A DNA stretch of 64,000 bases from positions 5,655,001 to 5,719,000 of the forward strand of contig NZ_CP034444.1 of the NCBI RefSeq assembly GCF_003952385.1, in the 5' to 3' direction. Positions 33,896 to 42,653 of the stretch are shown piece by piece. A program made the translations under genes and the position numbers. Source of the DNA: Mesorhizobium sp. M1D.F.Ca.ET.043.01.1.1. Its GTDB lineage: Bacteria; Pseudomonadota; Alphaproteobacteria; Rhizobiales; Rhizobiaceae. Under the pieces are notes generated by a model. That model did no database searches. It was not told the DNA's origin and saw nothing but the letters and a program-made list of their open reading frames with translations. Within the stretch, counting starts at the first letter, position 1. The number at the start of each line of letters is the position of its first letter.

Positions 33896-35820
33896 GCTCC
33901 GGAAGGCCGTCCGTCGGTTCCGCTTCCTGATTGGCCTTCCGCGTTCGCCAAACCGACCTCCAGGCGCTCCATCAGCGCCCGATAGCGCGGATGATCGCGC
34001 AGAGGGTTCATATCCACGTCCTGCGCCATCCAGTGCACTTGCTGCAATCCAAGCTGCGGCACGCAGTGCTCCAGCGTGTCGATCGCCTTTTCGACAGCGC
34101 CGATCGCCGCCAGGAAACACGCGACATTGTAGTGGCTGTTATAGTCCTCCGGGTCGATCGTGATCGCGCGCCCGGCCCACTGGAGGGCGCGTTCCTCGAG
34201 GCCGAGATTGTGGAGGATGTAACAACCATAGGCATAGGCTGCCCCATCGTCCGGATAGAGCTGCATGGCTTTCTCGATGCGGGTCAGCACCTCCCTTGAA
34301 AGCCTGTGGGCTTCCTCCTCGTCGCCCAGGGTCTTGCGGCAATCCCACAGCATGCACATCGCACCATAGCTGTTGCGATCAACCTCCGCCGCCTTCTCAT
34401 AGGCGGCCGCGGCCTCTGCAAACTTGCGCTCCATGCGCAGCACGTCGCCCAAGGTCCTGTGCGCCTCGTAGAGATCGGGATCGAGCGCGATTGCTCGCCG
34501 GCAGGAGGCGCTTGCGAGTTCGATTTGCTCCTTCTGGAAATGCGCCATCGCGTCGGCCACGTGAGCTTCCGCCAGTGTCGCGTCCAAGGCCAGCGCGCGC
34601 TGCGCCTCGGCGCTCAAGGTGACAAGGTCTGCGCTGGGATCTCCGGATCTCAGCAACATGCCTTCAGCCAGCGCCAGCCCGGCCCGGGCCAGCGCGTATT
34701 CGGGATCGATCTCGAGCGCCCGCTGGTAGAGGCGTCGGGCGGAAAGGTGATTGCGACGGCCCAGGCGCAAGAAATGCTGCCGCCCCATCAGGTAATATTG
34801 ATAGGCTTCGACGTTCTCGGTCGTGCGCTTGCCGATGGCAGCGTGCTCGGCCGGCATCAGCCGGATCTTCAGGGCATCGACGATGGCCCGCGCGATCTCG
34901 TCCTGGAGCGCAAATATGTCGTTGAGATCACGGTCGTAGCGCTCGGCCCACACATGATGCCCACTCATCCCGTCGATCAGCTGCGCGGTGATGCGAACGC
35001 GGCTACCCGCCTTGCGCACGCTGCCTTCCAGCACATGCGAAACGCGCAATTGCCGCGCCGCTTCGCTGACGTCCATCGACTTGCCTTTGAGGGCAAAGGT
35101 CGTGTTGCGTGCGGTGACTGCCAGCGCCCCGACCTTGCTGAGGTCCGTAATGATGTCCTCGGTGATGCCGTCAGAGAAGTATTCCTGCTCCGGGTCGCCG
35201 CTCATGTTGGTGAAGGGCAGCACGGCGATCGATGGTCGGTTGCGAAACGGGAGAGCATCCTTGGCCGACGGCACGGCTGAGCTGGCGGGGGACTGCTCAA
35301 CGGACACGACACGGTAAGCGCGTACCGGCTCCGCAATGTTGTGGACCCGTTGCTCGCCGATATCCGCATAGCCGTATTCAAGCTTGCCTTTTACTTGATC
35401 GTAGATGGCGCGCCCGATGCAAACACCGCCAGGCTCCGCGAGCTTTTCAAGCCGGGCCGCGATGTTCACACCGTCTCCGTATATCGTGTCGTCTTCGACG
35501 ATCACGTCGCCGAGGTTTACGCCCATACGGAACGCCATACGCCGGCTTTCGGGGAGCCCGGCGTTCTCGCCTCCCAGCTCGCGCTGCAGCTCGACCGCAC
35601 ACTCCACGGCGTTAACCGCGCTCCCAAACTCGACCAGCAGGCTGTCCCCGGCCGAGCCGACGATGCGTCCACGGAACCGAGCGATTTTGGGCTCGAACAC
35701 TTCAGCGCGGAGCCGTCTCAGCCGGCGCAGCGTTCCCGACTCGTCGGCTGTCATCAGCCGCGAGTAACCTGCCACGTCGGCAGCCAAGATCGCCGCAAGC
35801 CTGCGGTGCTCTTCTCGCAA
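33892..35820 (-). CDS. Adenylate/guanylate cyclase-TPR protein
   Basis: 642 residues. Class III cyclase domain at residues 1-175 (RLAAILAADVAGYSRLM, the GDSLLVEF segment and YGDGVNIAARLE), a TolB/CyaE-like middle domain starting RPSIAVLPFTNMSGDPEQEYFSDGITEDI (split here: RPSIAVLPF then SGDPEQEYFSDGITEDI), then TPR repeats from about 340 (LSARRLYQRALEIDPEYALA). This domain order is abundant in Mesorhizobium and Bradyrhizobium. The start is TTG 35820, fixed by AGGAGG eight bases upstream. Metal-binding Asp residues are present, so cAMP synthesis is possible. No direct link with the next genes is visible. Confidence 0.9.
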   Translation of the reverse strand: MREEHRRLAAILAADVAGYSRLMTADESGTLRRLRRLRAEVFEPKIARFRGRIVGSAGDSLLVEFGSAVNAVECAVELQRELGGENAGLPESRRMAFRMGVNLGDVIVEDDTIYGDGVNIAARLEKLAEPGGVCIGRAIYDQVKGKLEYGYADIGEQRVHNIAEPVRAYRVVSVEQSPASSAVPSAKDALPFRNRPSIAVLPFTNMSGDPEQEYFSDGITEDIITDLSKVGALAVTARNTTFALKGKSMDVSEAARQLRVSHVLEGSVRKAGSRVRITAQLIDGMSGHHVWAERYDRDLNDIFALQDEIARAIVDALKIRLMPAEHAAIGKRTTENVEAYQYYLMGRQHFLRLGRRNHLSARRLYQRALEIDPEYALARAGLALAEGMLLRSGDPSADLVTLSAEAQRALALDATLAEAHVADAMAHFQKEQIELASASCRRAIALDPDLYEAHRTLGDVLRMERKFAEAAAAYEKAAEVDRNSYGAMCMLWDCRKTLGDEEEAHRLSREVLTRIEKAMQLYPDDGAAYAYGCYILHNLGLEERALQWAGRAITIDPEDYNSHYNVACFLAAIGAVEKAIDTLEHCVPQLGLQQVHWMAQDVDMNPLRDHPRYRALMERLEVGLANAEGQSGSGTDGRPSGA

Positions 35821-35933
35821 GGGACGGACCTCCTGCCAGTTGGAACAATCTTAGCCTAAGAAACGGCGCGAGCGAGCCCCTGTTCGGATGCTTGAAAGCC
35901 GAAATTGGCGTTGAGGAGCATATCCTAGCCTTT

Positions 35934-36749
35934 TCACACGGCCAGCAGTCGAGCCAATGATGCTGCCGCTTGCGTGCCGGCCAGGCCGAGGTCACGGACG
36001 CTGCTCATGTGATTGGCCGCTGCAAGGCTCGTGCGCGAGACGGTCAGTCCCTGCTTTTCGAGATTTTCAGCGAATGTCGCGGCCTGGTCGTGGAAAGGCC
36101 GCGTCTCATGGGCTCCGACGGAGAGCTCAACCTCCACCGATGGATCGAAGCGATGGTCGATCGGGGAAAATTGCTCGACTTCTTCGTCGGTGATCGCGAT
36201 CTCGGCGGCGAGAAACGAGTCCTGCAACGGCTTCAGATCGTAAATTCCCCCAAGCAGAAAAGTGCCTTTGATGCCCGATGGTCGGCTGCCGTCGTTGAAA
36301 AGCATCGTCGCAAGATGGGCACCGGCAGAATGGCCGCTAACGGTCAGCTGGCCGGGATCGCCGCCGTGGTTTGCGATGTGGTCATGCACCCATTGCCTGG
36401 CGCGGCGCACCTCGTCGACAATCGTAGCCAGCCTCACCGCGGGCATCAGCGCGTAGCCGACGATTATCGCGATCGCTCCTGCACTCGTGACGGTCTCGGC
36501 GATATAGGAATAATCGTTCTTCGAAAACATGCGCCAATAGCCGCCGTGAATGAACATGTGCACCGGCAGGCGGTCCCGTTTGCCTTCCGGGAAGAACAGG
36601 TCGACGGTTTCGGCGCTGTCCCGCCCATAGGCGACATCGGCGACCATCGGGACTTTTGCCTGGGTTTCCGCGCTTCTGCGGCGGATCTCGGCAACGATGT
36701 CGTCGAACTCGACGACATGATCACGGGTGCGGAACGGATCTTTCGCCAT
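35934..36749 (-). CDS. Alpha/beta hydrolase (HGGYW type)
   Basis: 271 residues. Oxyanion-hole motif HGGYW (about residues 68-72) and nucleophile elbow GHSAGAH (about 139-145) are clear; the acid is probably in SPIDHRFDPS or nearby and the catalytic His near AAANHMSSV. This pattern is shared with arylformamidase (KynB-like) and carboxylesterase families, cytosolic enzymes that open ester or amide bonds. It ends the operon with the two dehydrogenases (9 bases from the second). In that context it may release 4-hydroxybutyrate or a related hydroxy acid from an ester or lactone, which is inference. Confidence 0.85.
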   Translation of the reverse strand: MAKDPFRTRDHVVEFDDIVAEIRRRSAETQAKVPMVADVAYGRDSAETVDLFFPEGKRDRLPVHMFIHGGYWRMFSKNDYSYIAETVTSAGAIAIIVGYALMPAVRLATIVDEVRRARQWVHDHIANHGGDPGQLTVSGHSAGAHLATMLFNDGSRPSGIKGTFLLGGIYDLKPLQDSFLAAEIAITDEEVEQFSPIDHRFDPSVEVELSVGAHETRPFHDQAATFAENLEKQGLTVSRTSLAAANHMSSVRDLGLAGTQAAASLARLLAV

Positions 36750-36757
36750 CTGTCTGC

Positions 36758-38206
36758 TCAGATCGTCACGGCGATGTACTTCGCCTCCATGAACTCGGCT
36801 ATGCCATGTTTCTGGCCGCCTTCGCGACCCAGCCCGCTTTGCTTGACGCCGCCGAAGGGCGCCGCCGGATCCGACATCAGGCCGCGATTGAGCGCGATCA
36901 TGCCGGACTCTATCTTCGACGCCACACGCATGCCCTTGGCCAGGTCGCGCGTGTAGATATAGGCGGCCAGGCCGTATTCGGTATCGTTCGCCCTTGCGAT
37001 TGCTTCCGCCTCGTTTTCGAAGCGGCTGATAGGAGCCACGGGGCCGAATATCTCCTCATGCGCCATTGCCGCGTCAGCCGGCACGTCGCGAAGCACAGTC
37101 GGCGGATAGAAGTAGCCTCTGCCTTCAGAGGCAGCTCCGCCGCACAGAAGCTTCGCACCGCGGGCGACTGCGTCCTGGACGAGCCGATCGATCTTGTCGA
37201 CAGCCTTCCTGGTGATCATCGGCCCGCATTCGGTTTCTGAGTCCGTGCCCGGGCCGATATTGAGCGCCGCCATGCGTTTGCGCAGTCCTTCCGCGAAAGC
37301 GTCATGGATGCCCGCCTGCACGTAGAGCCGATTGGCGGCCGTGCAGGCCTCGCCGGCATTGCGCATCTTGGCGATCATGGCGCCATCGAGGGCGGCCTCC
37401 AGATCGGCGTCGTCGAAGACGATGAACGGCGCATTGCCGCCAAGCTCCATCGAACAGGAGATGACGTGTTTTGCTGCTTCGGCAAGAAGCACCCGGCCAA
37501 CGCCGGTCGAGCCGGTGAACGAAAGCTTCCGCACCCGCGCATCAGCCAGCATAGCCGCGGTCAGCGGCCCTGGTTTCGAGGTGGTGATGACGTTGACGAC
37601 GCCAGGCGGCACGCCGGCCTCTTCGTAGAGAGCGGCAAGCGCGTAGGCCGTCAGCGGCGTCTCGCTGGCGGGCTTCAGGATCACCGTGCAGCCGGCTGCG
37701 AGCGCCGGCGCGATCTTGCGTGTCGCCATTGCCGCCGGGAAGTTCCACGGCGTTATCAGAACGCAGACGCCGATAGGCTGGTAGTCGACCACGATGCGGT
37801 TTGCGCCCGACGGCGCAAGGCCGAACTCGCCGCCGATACGAACCGCTTCCTCGGCGTTCCAGCGGAAGAACTCAGCCGCATAGGCGACTTCGCCGCGCGC
37901 ATCGCGCAGGGCCTTCCCGTTCTCCAGGGAAATCAACGCAGCCAAGATCTCCGCACGTTCGGTCATGAGCTCGAAGCAGCGCCTCAGGATCTCGGATCGC
38001 CTGCGCGGCGCGGCCTCGCGCCAACTCGTCGCTGCCTCGGCCGCCGCCTCGACCGCGGCTGCGGCGTCGGCGAGCGTGGCGTCGGGAACCGCCGCGATCA
38101 CGGCCTCGGTCGAAGGATCGACCACTTCGATGACAGAGCCGTCGGATGAGGGTCGCCATATCCCGCCGATGTAGAGCCCATGCGAAAACGCAGCGTATTC
38201 AGACAT
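36758..38206 (-). CDS. NAD(P)-dependent succinate-semialdehyde dehydrogenase family protein
   Basis: 482 residues from ATG 38206, chosen because AGGA lies 7 bases upstream and the length fits the family. Aldehyde dehydrogenase signatures: [20 protein letters not shown], the cofactor strand FTGSTGVGR, general base Glu in [16 protein letters not shown] and catalytic Cys in [14 protein letters not shown], then [11 protein letters not shown]. Sequence is closest in style to GabD-type enzymes that oxidise succinate semialdehyde to succinate. Together with the upstream iron alcohol dehydrogenase it would convert 4-hydroxybutyrate to succinate. Longer starts (38245 or 38296) are possible but would overlap or touch the upstream gene. 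Confidence 0.88.
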   Translation of the reverse strand: MSEYAAFSHGLYIGGIWRPSSDGSVIEVVDPSTEAVIAAVPDATLADAAAAVEAAAEAATSWREAAPRRRSEILRRCFELMTERAEILAALISLENGKALRDARGEVAYAAEFFRWNAEEAVRIGGEFGLAPSGANRIVVDYQPIGVCVLITPWNFPAAMATRKIAPALAAGCTVILKPASETPLTAYALAALYEEAGVPPGVVNVITTSKPGPLTAAMLADARVRKLSFTGSTGVGRVLLAEAAKHVISCSMELGGNAPFIVFDDADLEAALDGAMIAKMRNAGEACTAANRLYVQAGIHDAFAEGLRKRMAALNIGPGTDSETECGPMITRKAVDKIDRLVQDAVARGAKLLCGGAASEGRGYFYPPTVLRDVPADAAMAHEEIFGPVAPISRFENEAEAIARANDTEYGLAAYIYTRDLAKGMRVASKIESGMIALNRGLMSDPAAPFGGVKQSGLGREGGQKHGIAEFMEAKYIAVTI

Positions 38207-38264
38207 GTCAGAATCCTGGTCGATCAGGTCTATCGAAATGTTCATGGGGTTCAGGCTCCATCCC

Positions 38265-39491
38265 TCACATCGTCGCGGCGGCCATGTCGCCGTCATAAGC
38301 AGCCCTGACCAGGCGCCGCATCGCGGCCGAGTCGAACGGGCGGGGATTGTTCTTGATCAGTCGGTCGATGCCGAGCGCCTGCTCGGCCGTCCAGTCGATC
38401 TTGTCCTCGGGAAGGCCGAGGTCGGCCAGCGTGGGTGTAATGCCGATGGCCTTGAAGAGTCGCGCAACTTCCTTGATCGTGGCATCCGCCAGCTGATCGG
38501 CGTTGCGATCCTGGCGTGGCACGCCGAGGGCGCCGCCGAGTTCGGCAATCTCTCGCGTTGCGGCCGCAAGATTGTAGCTCATCACATACGGAAGCATCGT
38601 CGCGACGCCCAGTCCGTGCGGCGTGTGGGTGAGCGCGCCGACCGGATACTGCACGGCGTGGGCAGCGGCGGTCCCCGCGGTGCCGAAGGCGCAGCCTGCG
38701 GCCAACGCCCCCATCATGACATCTGCGCGCGCGTTCTCGTTCGACCCGTCACGATAGGCCGCCTCGAGGCTGCGGCCCAAAAGCCTGATTGCCAGCAGGG
38801 CGAAATGATCGCTCAGCGCGTTCTTTCCGATGAAGACATGTCGCTGCGGCAGATCGGCATCGGCACCGCGTTTTGCCGCAGTGAACGCTTCGATCGCATG
38901 CGTCAGCGCGTCGGCACCGGCGATGGCTGTCAGGGAGGGCGGGCAGCTCGCCGTCAGGTCCGGATCGCAAAGCGCAACCGCGGCAATGAGATGCGGGCTG
39001 GAGATGCCGACCTTGAGCGTCCGCTCCGGGTCCGAGATCACGGCGACCGGGGTCACTTCGGAGCCGGTGCCGGCCGTGGTCGGCACCGCTATCAACGGTA
39101 GGGTAGGGCCCGGCACCTTGAATTCACCATAGTAGTCCTGGAGCTTGCCGCCATGGCTGAGCAAAAGCGCGGCGCATTTGGCCATGTCGAGGCAACTGCC
39201 GCCCCCAACGCCGATCACCACATCCGGCTTGAAGCTCCTTGCCTCCGCGATGCAGGCGCCGACGCTGTCGCGCGGCACGTCGGGCAAGGTCCGATCGTAG
39301 ACGAGCGTGGCGACCCGGGCAGCTTCCAATCCAGCGAGGATTTCGGTGAACTCGGACGTCCTGGCCAAGCGTTCGTCGGTGCAGATGAATGCGCGCCGGC
39401 CATGGCGGCCGGCAACCGCGGGCAGGGCGTGGCGCTGGCCTTTGCCGAAGAGAATTTCGCGCGGCAGCCGCGCGGCTGCAAACAAGGTCAT
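38265..39491 (-). CDS. Iron-containing alcohol dehydrogenase (4-hydroxybutyrate dehydrogenase-like)
   Basis: 408 residues. Group III alcohol dehydrogenase features: GVGGGSCLDMAKCAALL (cofactor), IAVPTTAGTGSEVTPVAVI, ADALTHAIEAF and HTPHGLGVATMLPYVMSYN, holding the Asp and His residues expected to bind iron. Likely oxidation of a primary hydroxyl to an aldehyde with NAD. Followed by the semialdehyde dehydrogenase gene, this fits 4-hydroxybutyrate to succinate semialdehyde. It is the first gene of the - strand operon and diverges from the GntR gene. Confidence 0.88.
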   Translation of the reverse strand: MTLFAAARLPREILFGKGQRHALPAVAGRHGRRAFICTDERLARTSEFTEILAGLEAARVATLVYDRTLPDVPRDSVGACIAEARSFKPDVVIGVGGGSCLDMAKCAALLLSHGGKLQDYYGEFKVPGPTLPLIAVPTTAGTGSEVTPVAVISDPERTLKVGISSPHLIAAVALCDPDLTASCPPSLTAIAGADALTHAIEAFTAAKRGADADLPQRHVFIGKNALSDHFALLAIRLLGRSLEAAYRDGSNENARADVMMGALAAGCAFGTAGTAAAHAVQYPVGALTHTPHGLGVATMLPYVMSYNLAAATREIAELGGALGVPRQDRNADQLADATIKEVARLFKAIGITPTLADLGLPEDKIDWTAEQALGIDRLIKNNPRPFDSAAMRRLVRAAYDGDMAAATM

Positions 39492-39644
39492 GGACTGCGG
39501 CCTTTCGAAAAAGGTGGCTGGCTGAGCTTTCGTTCGTTGCAGAGCCTCACCCAGCTGAGAGAGGCCCGGTTTCCCAGAACTTCGCTTTCGTGCCGATCTG
39601 AGCCGGTAAGGCGCCGCTGGCGTTACAAGGTGTTAGCTCATCCA

Positions 39645-39690
39645 TATCCTCTATAAAATCGTATAGGATATAGTATTGTATCGGCCGAAC
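39645..39690. promoter_or_regulatory. Candidate GntR operator between the divergent genes
   Basis: An AT-rich block in the GC-rich divergent region holds TATCCT (39645-39650) and its inverse AGGATA (39665-39670), plus two half-site-like copies, TCGTATAGG and TTGTATCGG, one helical turn or so apart. GntR-FCD regulators often bind short GTAT-containing palindromes. Assignment rests on position and symmetry only. Confidence 0.35.
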
Positions 39691-39728
39691 CATCGTGTTA
39701 AGGCTTGCTCCTGTCAAGAGGCAAAACG

Positions 39729-40427
39729 ATGCAAGACACCGGTCTGACCGTTGCCAACGCAGCCCGTCCGGGCGGCCGCATCCAGCGGGCCAACAGTCTG
39801 GCCGGGGATGTCTATGAGGCGATCTTCGCGCAGTTGATGTCGCTGAGGATTCCCCCGGGATCGCGGATCACCGTCGACAATCTGGTCAGGGAATTCGACG
39901 TCTCCCACACGCCTATCCGCGAAGCCCTCGGCAGGCTGGAAGGTGAAGGGCTGGTGGTGAAGACGCATCTGATCGGCTACCGCGCCGCCCCGCAGATCAC
40001 CCGACGCCGGTTCGACGAGCTCTACGAGTTGCGCCTTCTGTTGGAACCCGCCGCTGCGGCCAAGGCCACGGCAACCCTGGATGAGGAGCGCCTCGCGATC
40101 CTGCGGGAAGCGGCCGGCGTCATGGTGCGGGGGGTAGGAAGAGATGAGCGCCTGCGCTATTCCAACTTCGCGCGGCAGGATGCGATCTTTCACGACAAGA
40201 TCATGGAGTTCGCTCAGAATGAACTCATCCGCGAGACGCTGAGCCACCAGCACACCCACTTTCACATCTTCCGCCTGATGTACCACTCGCGGGTCACCGA
40301 AGAGGCGCTGGATGAGCACGAGGCCATTCTCGCTGCCTTCGCGGCGGGCGATGCGGGCGCCGCCGGGAAGGCGATGCGCGTGCATATCGAGAATTCGCGG
40401 GACCGGCTCCTGCCGGCCTTCGAGTGA
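39729..40427 (+). CDS. GntR family regulator, FCD subfamily
   Basis: 232 residues from ATG 39729 (AGAGG eight bases upstream; an earlier start at 39705 is less likely). Winged helix at about residues 20-85 (GDVYEAIFAQLMSLRIPPGSRI, VSHTPIREALGRLEGEGLV) and an all-helical FCD ligand domain after residue 90 with the metal-binding Asp/His pattern (QDAIFHDKI, DEHEAILAAF, MRVHIENSR). Such proteins usually repress a divergent catabolic operon until a carboxylic acid metabolite binds. The divergent dehydrogenase operon is the likely target. Confidence 0.9.
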   Translation: MQDTGLTVANAARPGGRIQRANSLAGDVYEAIFAQLMSLRIPPGSRITVDNLVREFDVSHTPIREALGRLEGEGLVVKTHLIGYRAAPQITRRRFDELYELRLLLEPAAAAKATATLDEERLAILREAAGVMVRGVGRDERLRYSNFARQDAIFHDKIMEFAQNELIRETLSHQHTHFHIFRLMYHSRVTEEALDEHEAILAAFAAGDAGAAGKAMRVHIENSRDRLLPAFE

Positions 40428-40569
40428 TCTTCATGCCCATTTCCGCTCGCCTTGATAGGAACCGCGATGTTGCGCCGGCCTGCCGGTTGCGCCCGTGCGG
40501 CGCGCCGAAGGCGTTTCCAGGCAGTGCGGAATCGGCGCCTTGGCATCTCCAGAATCGAAAGGAAAAGTC

Positions 40570-41163
40570 ATGCCAGCCAAGAAGATATTGATGCTGACCG
40601 GTGAGTTCACCGAGGAATACGAGATCTTCGTATACCAGCAGGCGATGGAGGCAGTCGGCCACACCGTCCACGTCGTCTGCCCGGACAAGAACGCCGGCGA
40701 CCTGATCAAGACCTCGCTCCACGACTTCGAGGGCGACCAGACCTACACCGAGAAGCTCGGTCATTACGCGCTGATCAACAAGACGTTCTCCGACGCGGAG
40801 AAGCAGCTCGACCAGTACGACGCCGTCTATTGCGCCGGCGGCCGCGGACCAGAGTACATCCGCACCGACAAGCGCATTCAAGCGATGGTGCGCCATTTCC
40901 ACGAAACCAGGAAGCCGATCTTCACGATCTGCCACGGCGTGCAGATCCTGATCGCGGTCGACGGCGTCGTACGCGGAAAAAAGGTCGGCGCGCTCGCGGC
41001 CTGCGAGCCGGAAGTGACGCTCGCCGGCGGCACCTACATCGACTTGTCGCCAACCGAGGCCTATGTCGACGGCACAATGGTTTCGGCCAAAGGCTGGACC
41101 GCTCTTGCAGCCTTCATCCGGGAATGCCTGAAGGTGCTCGGCACGGAAATCCGGCACGGCTAG
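40570..41163 (+). CDS. DJ-1/PfpI family protein
   Basis: 197 residues from ATG 40570 (AAAGGAAAAG upstream). The fold features are clear: N-terminal KKILMLTGEFTEEYEIF with the conserved Glu, the elbow FTICHGVQILI with nucleophile Cys, and the AGGRGPEYIRTDK loop. Related proteins are labelled protease/chaperone, glyoxalase III or deglycase; the real activity cannot be read off. It lies 142 bases after the GntR gene in the same direction and may be cotranscribed with it or have its own promoter. Confidence 0.85.
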   Translation: MPAKKILMLTGEFTEEYEIFVYQQAMEAVGHTVHVVCPDKNAGDLIKTSLHDFEGDQTYTEKLGHYALINKTFSDAEKQLDQYDAVYCAGGRGPEYIRTDKRIQAMVRHFHETRKPIFTICHGVQILIAVDGVVRGKKVGALAACEPEVTLAGGTYIDLSPTEAYVDGTMVSAKGWTALAAFIRECLKVLGTEIRHG

Positions 41164-41236
41164 AAAAGAGGTCGTGAGTGCTTGGACCGGATCTCATTCC
41201 TGGAACCCATCAATCCAAGCACGGCACCCCGGTCGA

Positions 41237-41279
41237 GACGCTCTTCACGTCAGATCCGGATCGACAGGTGAAGAGTGTC
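41237..41279 (+). terminator. Strong hairpin after the DJ-1/PfpI gene (possible terminator)
   Basis: GACGCTCTTCAC (41237-41248) pairs with GTGAAGAGTGTC (41268-41279), 12 pairs with one G-U. The loop contains the palindrome GATCCGGATC. No T-run follows, so it is not a classical intrinsic terminator; it could stabilise or end the transcript 74 bases after the stop. Confidence 0.4.
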
Positions 41280-41475
41280 TTAGATGGCTGGAAATGGTGG
41301 TCCGCTCCAGCTTTGATGCCGTCACGGCCTTGTCGAGCGCCGGCGCCAGGAAATATCCCGGGGAAGGAGACGCCGGCGTCTTCGACTGGACAATCCTTCC
41401 TTCGCTACGCCACGCGAACCACTTCACCGGCCGCAGCTCCTGAAGCATGTCGCGACGCAGCGGATTCAGGCGACG

Positions 41476-41604
41476 CGCTTTAAGCCATTGATTTCAAGCA
41501 TGTCGTTATCCCGAAACCGGCCCCACTTCGGGAGACATGCTCTAAATATTTGTTTTTACGCATTCCGGACGGAAAACCGTTACACACTTTTCCTGGAATT
41601 GCTC
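41476..41604 (+). repeat. Rhizobial dispersed hairpin repeat, copy 1 (interrupted by IS630)
   Basis: Starts CGCTTTAAG and folds: AGCATGTC (41497-41504) pairs perfectly with GACATGCT (41534-41541), with an inner CCCGAA/TTCGGG stem. The first 44 bases match copy 2 at 62407 in 35 positions. The following segment (GGAAAACCGTTACACACTTTTCC and its flank) looks like the other half of such elements. The IS630 element is inserted at its right end. Confidence 0.7.
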
Positions 41605-41613
41605 TAGAGCGTT

Positions 41614-42213
41614 TCAGGTTTTGACGGAAGCGTATCCGGCGTTGTTGAAGTAGTTTGAGCATTCGTCGGGTTCTATGGTGGCGACGAGGTGTCCGATGTG
41701 TCGCCAGGTGTCGTCGATGGTTCGCTTCTGGGCAGTTCGCATCCAGTGCTTGATCTTGGCGAAGGCCTGCTCGATCGGGTTGAGATCTGGCGAGTATGGC
41801 GGCAGGTACCAGAGCCTGGCGCCTGCGGCGCGGATCATCTGCCGGATGGCTGCCGACTTGTGGGAGCCGAGATTGTCCATGACGACGATGTCGCCCGGCT
41901 CAAGCACTGGCACGAGCTGCTGCTCGACATAGGCGCGGAAACACTGGCCGTTGATCGGCCCGTCGAAGACGCAAGGTGCAGTCAGCCGGTCGCAGCGCAG
42001 CGCGCCGAGGAAGGTCAGCGTGCGCCAGTGGCCGTATGGAGCCAAGCCGCGCAGGCGTTTGCCCTTCGGCCCCCAACCGCGCAGCGGCGCCATGTTGGTC
42101 TTGATCCAGGTTTCGTCGATGAAGACCAACTGCCGTGGGTCGAGACCGGACTGCCAGGAACGCCAGCGTTGTCGCCGTCGCGCGATGTCAGCGCGGGCTT
42201 GCTCAAGGGCCAA
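41614..42213 (-). CDS. IS630 transposase, C-terminal catalytic frame
   Basis: 199 residues with the DDE triad: Asp in LVFIDETWIKTNM, Asp in VVMDNLGSHKSAAI, Glu in SPDLNPIEQAFAKIK. The sequence before the first ATG (KTLLALEQA) joins the upstream frame at the A8 run, needing a +1 shift or loss of one A. This could be programmed slippage, as reported for some IS630 elements, or an inactivating mutation. Confidence 0.88.
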   Translation of the reverse strand: MALEQARADIARRRQRWRSWQSGLDPRQLVFIDETWIKTNMAPLRGWGPKGKRLRGLAPYGHWRTLTFLGALRCDRLTAPCVFDGPINGQCFRAYVEQQLVPVLEPGDIVVMDNLGSHKSAAIRQMIRAAGARLWYLPPYSPDLNPIEQAFAKIKHWMRTAQKRTIDDTWRHIGHLVATIEPDECSNYFNNAGYASVKT

Positions 42214-42562
42214 CAGAGTTTTTTTTGAACCGCAAACCCTCGCGCCGCAGGAACTGCCACACCGTATCGTGCGATACCTTCACACCGCGCGCCGCAAGTT
42301 CGTCCTTTAGCCGATGCAGCGACAGATGCGGCGTCTGATTGATCCTCTCCACGATGAAGGCCCGGTGCGGCTCCAGAACCCGCTTGCGATGGCCGCCCAT
42401 CTTGCCGGGCGCGACCGACCCACTCGCTCGATAGCGCTGCGACCACTTCACCGCCGACGACACCGCTATGCCAAAACGAGCCGCAACCGTGCGGCAGCTC
42501 TCACCAGCCGCGATCGCCACAACAACACGCTCACGAAGATCATTCGAAAGAGGTCGCGTCAT
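42203..42562 (-). CDS. IS630 transposase, N-terminal frame
   Basis: 119 residues from ATG 42562: helix-turn-helix (LRERVVVAIAAGESCRTVAARFGIAVSSAVKW) and a second DNA-binding part (VSHDTVWQFLRREGLRFKK). The frame ends soon after a run of eight A (42226-42219). A longer start at 42697 would lie outside the inverted repeat and is not used. Frame change near the A-run is needed to reach the catalytic part. Confidence 0.85.
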   Translation of the reverse strand: MTRPLSNDLRERVVVAIAAGESCRTVAARFGIAVSSAVKWSQRYRASGSVAPGKMGGHRKRVLEPHRAFIVERINQTPHLSLHRLKDELAARGVKVSHDTVWQFLRREGLRFKKNSVGP

Positions 42563-42653
42563 CCGATGCTGGCCTCCGATCCAGCCAGCATCTTGAATCA
42601 CAAAATCAGCCTCTCCGGAATCCCTCTTCGATTCTGTCAAAAGCTGAACCGCT

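Larger units (their letters stand above)
41164..41606. other. Intergenic region, 443 bp, with hairpins and a dispersed repeat
   Basis: No supported gene. It holds a 12-base-pair hairpin at 41237-41279 and a dispersed repeat from 41476 to the IS630 element. Short open frames here lack family resemblance. Confidence 0.6.

Noticed and set aside
35834..35933. Search for a short YcaO precursor peptide in gaps around the locus
   Set aside because: Gaps of 29, 66 and 30 bases inside the locus are too small, and the flanking gaps show no Cys/Ser/Thr-rich short ORF with a ribosome-binding site other than the micro-ORF at 33833.
41174..41483. Overlapping + strand frames of 89 and 101 codons after the DJ-1/PfpI gene
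   Set aside because: Both pass through the hairpin region, have no family resemblance, and favour neither frame.
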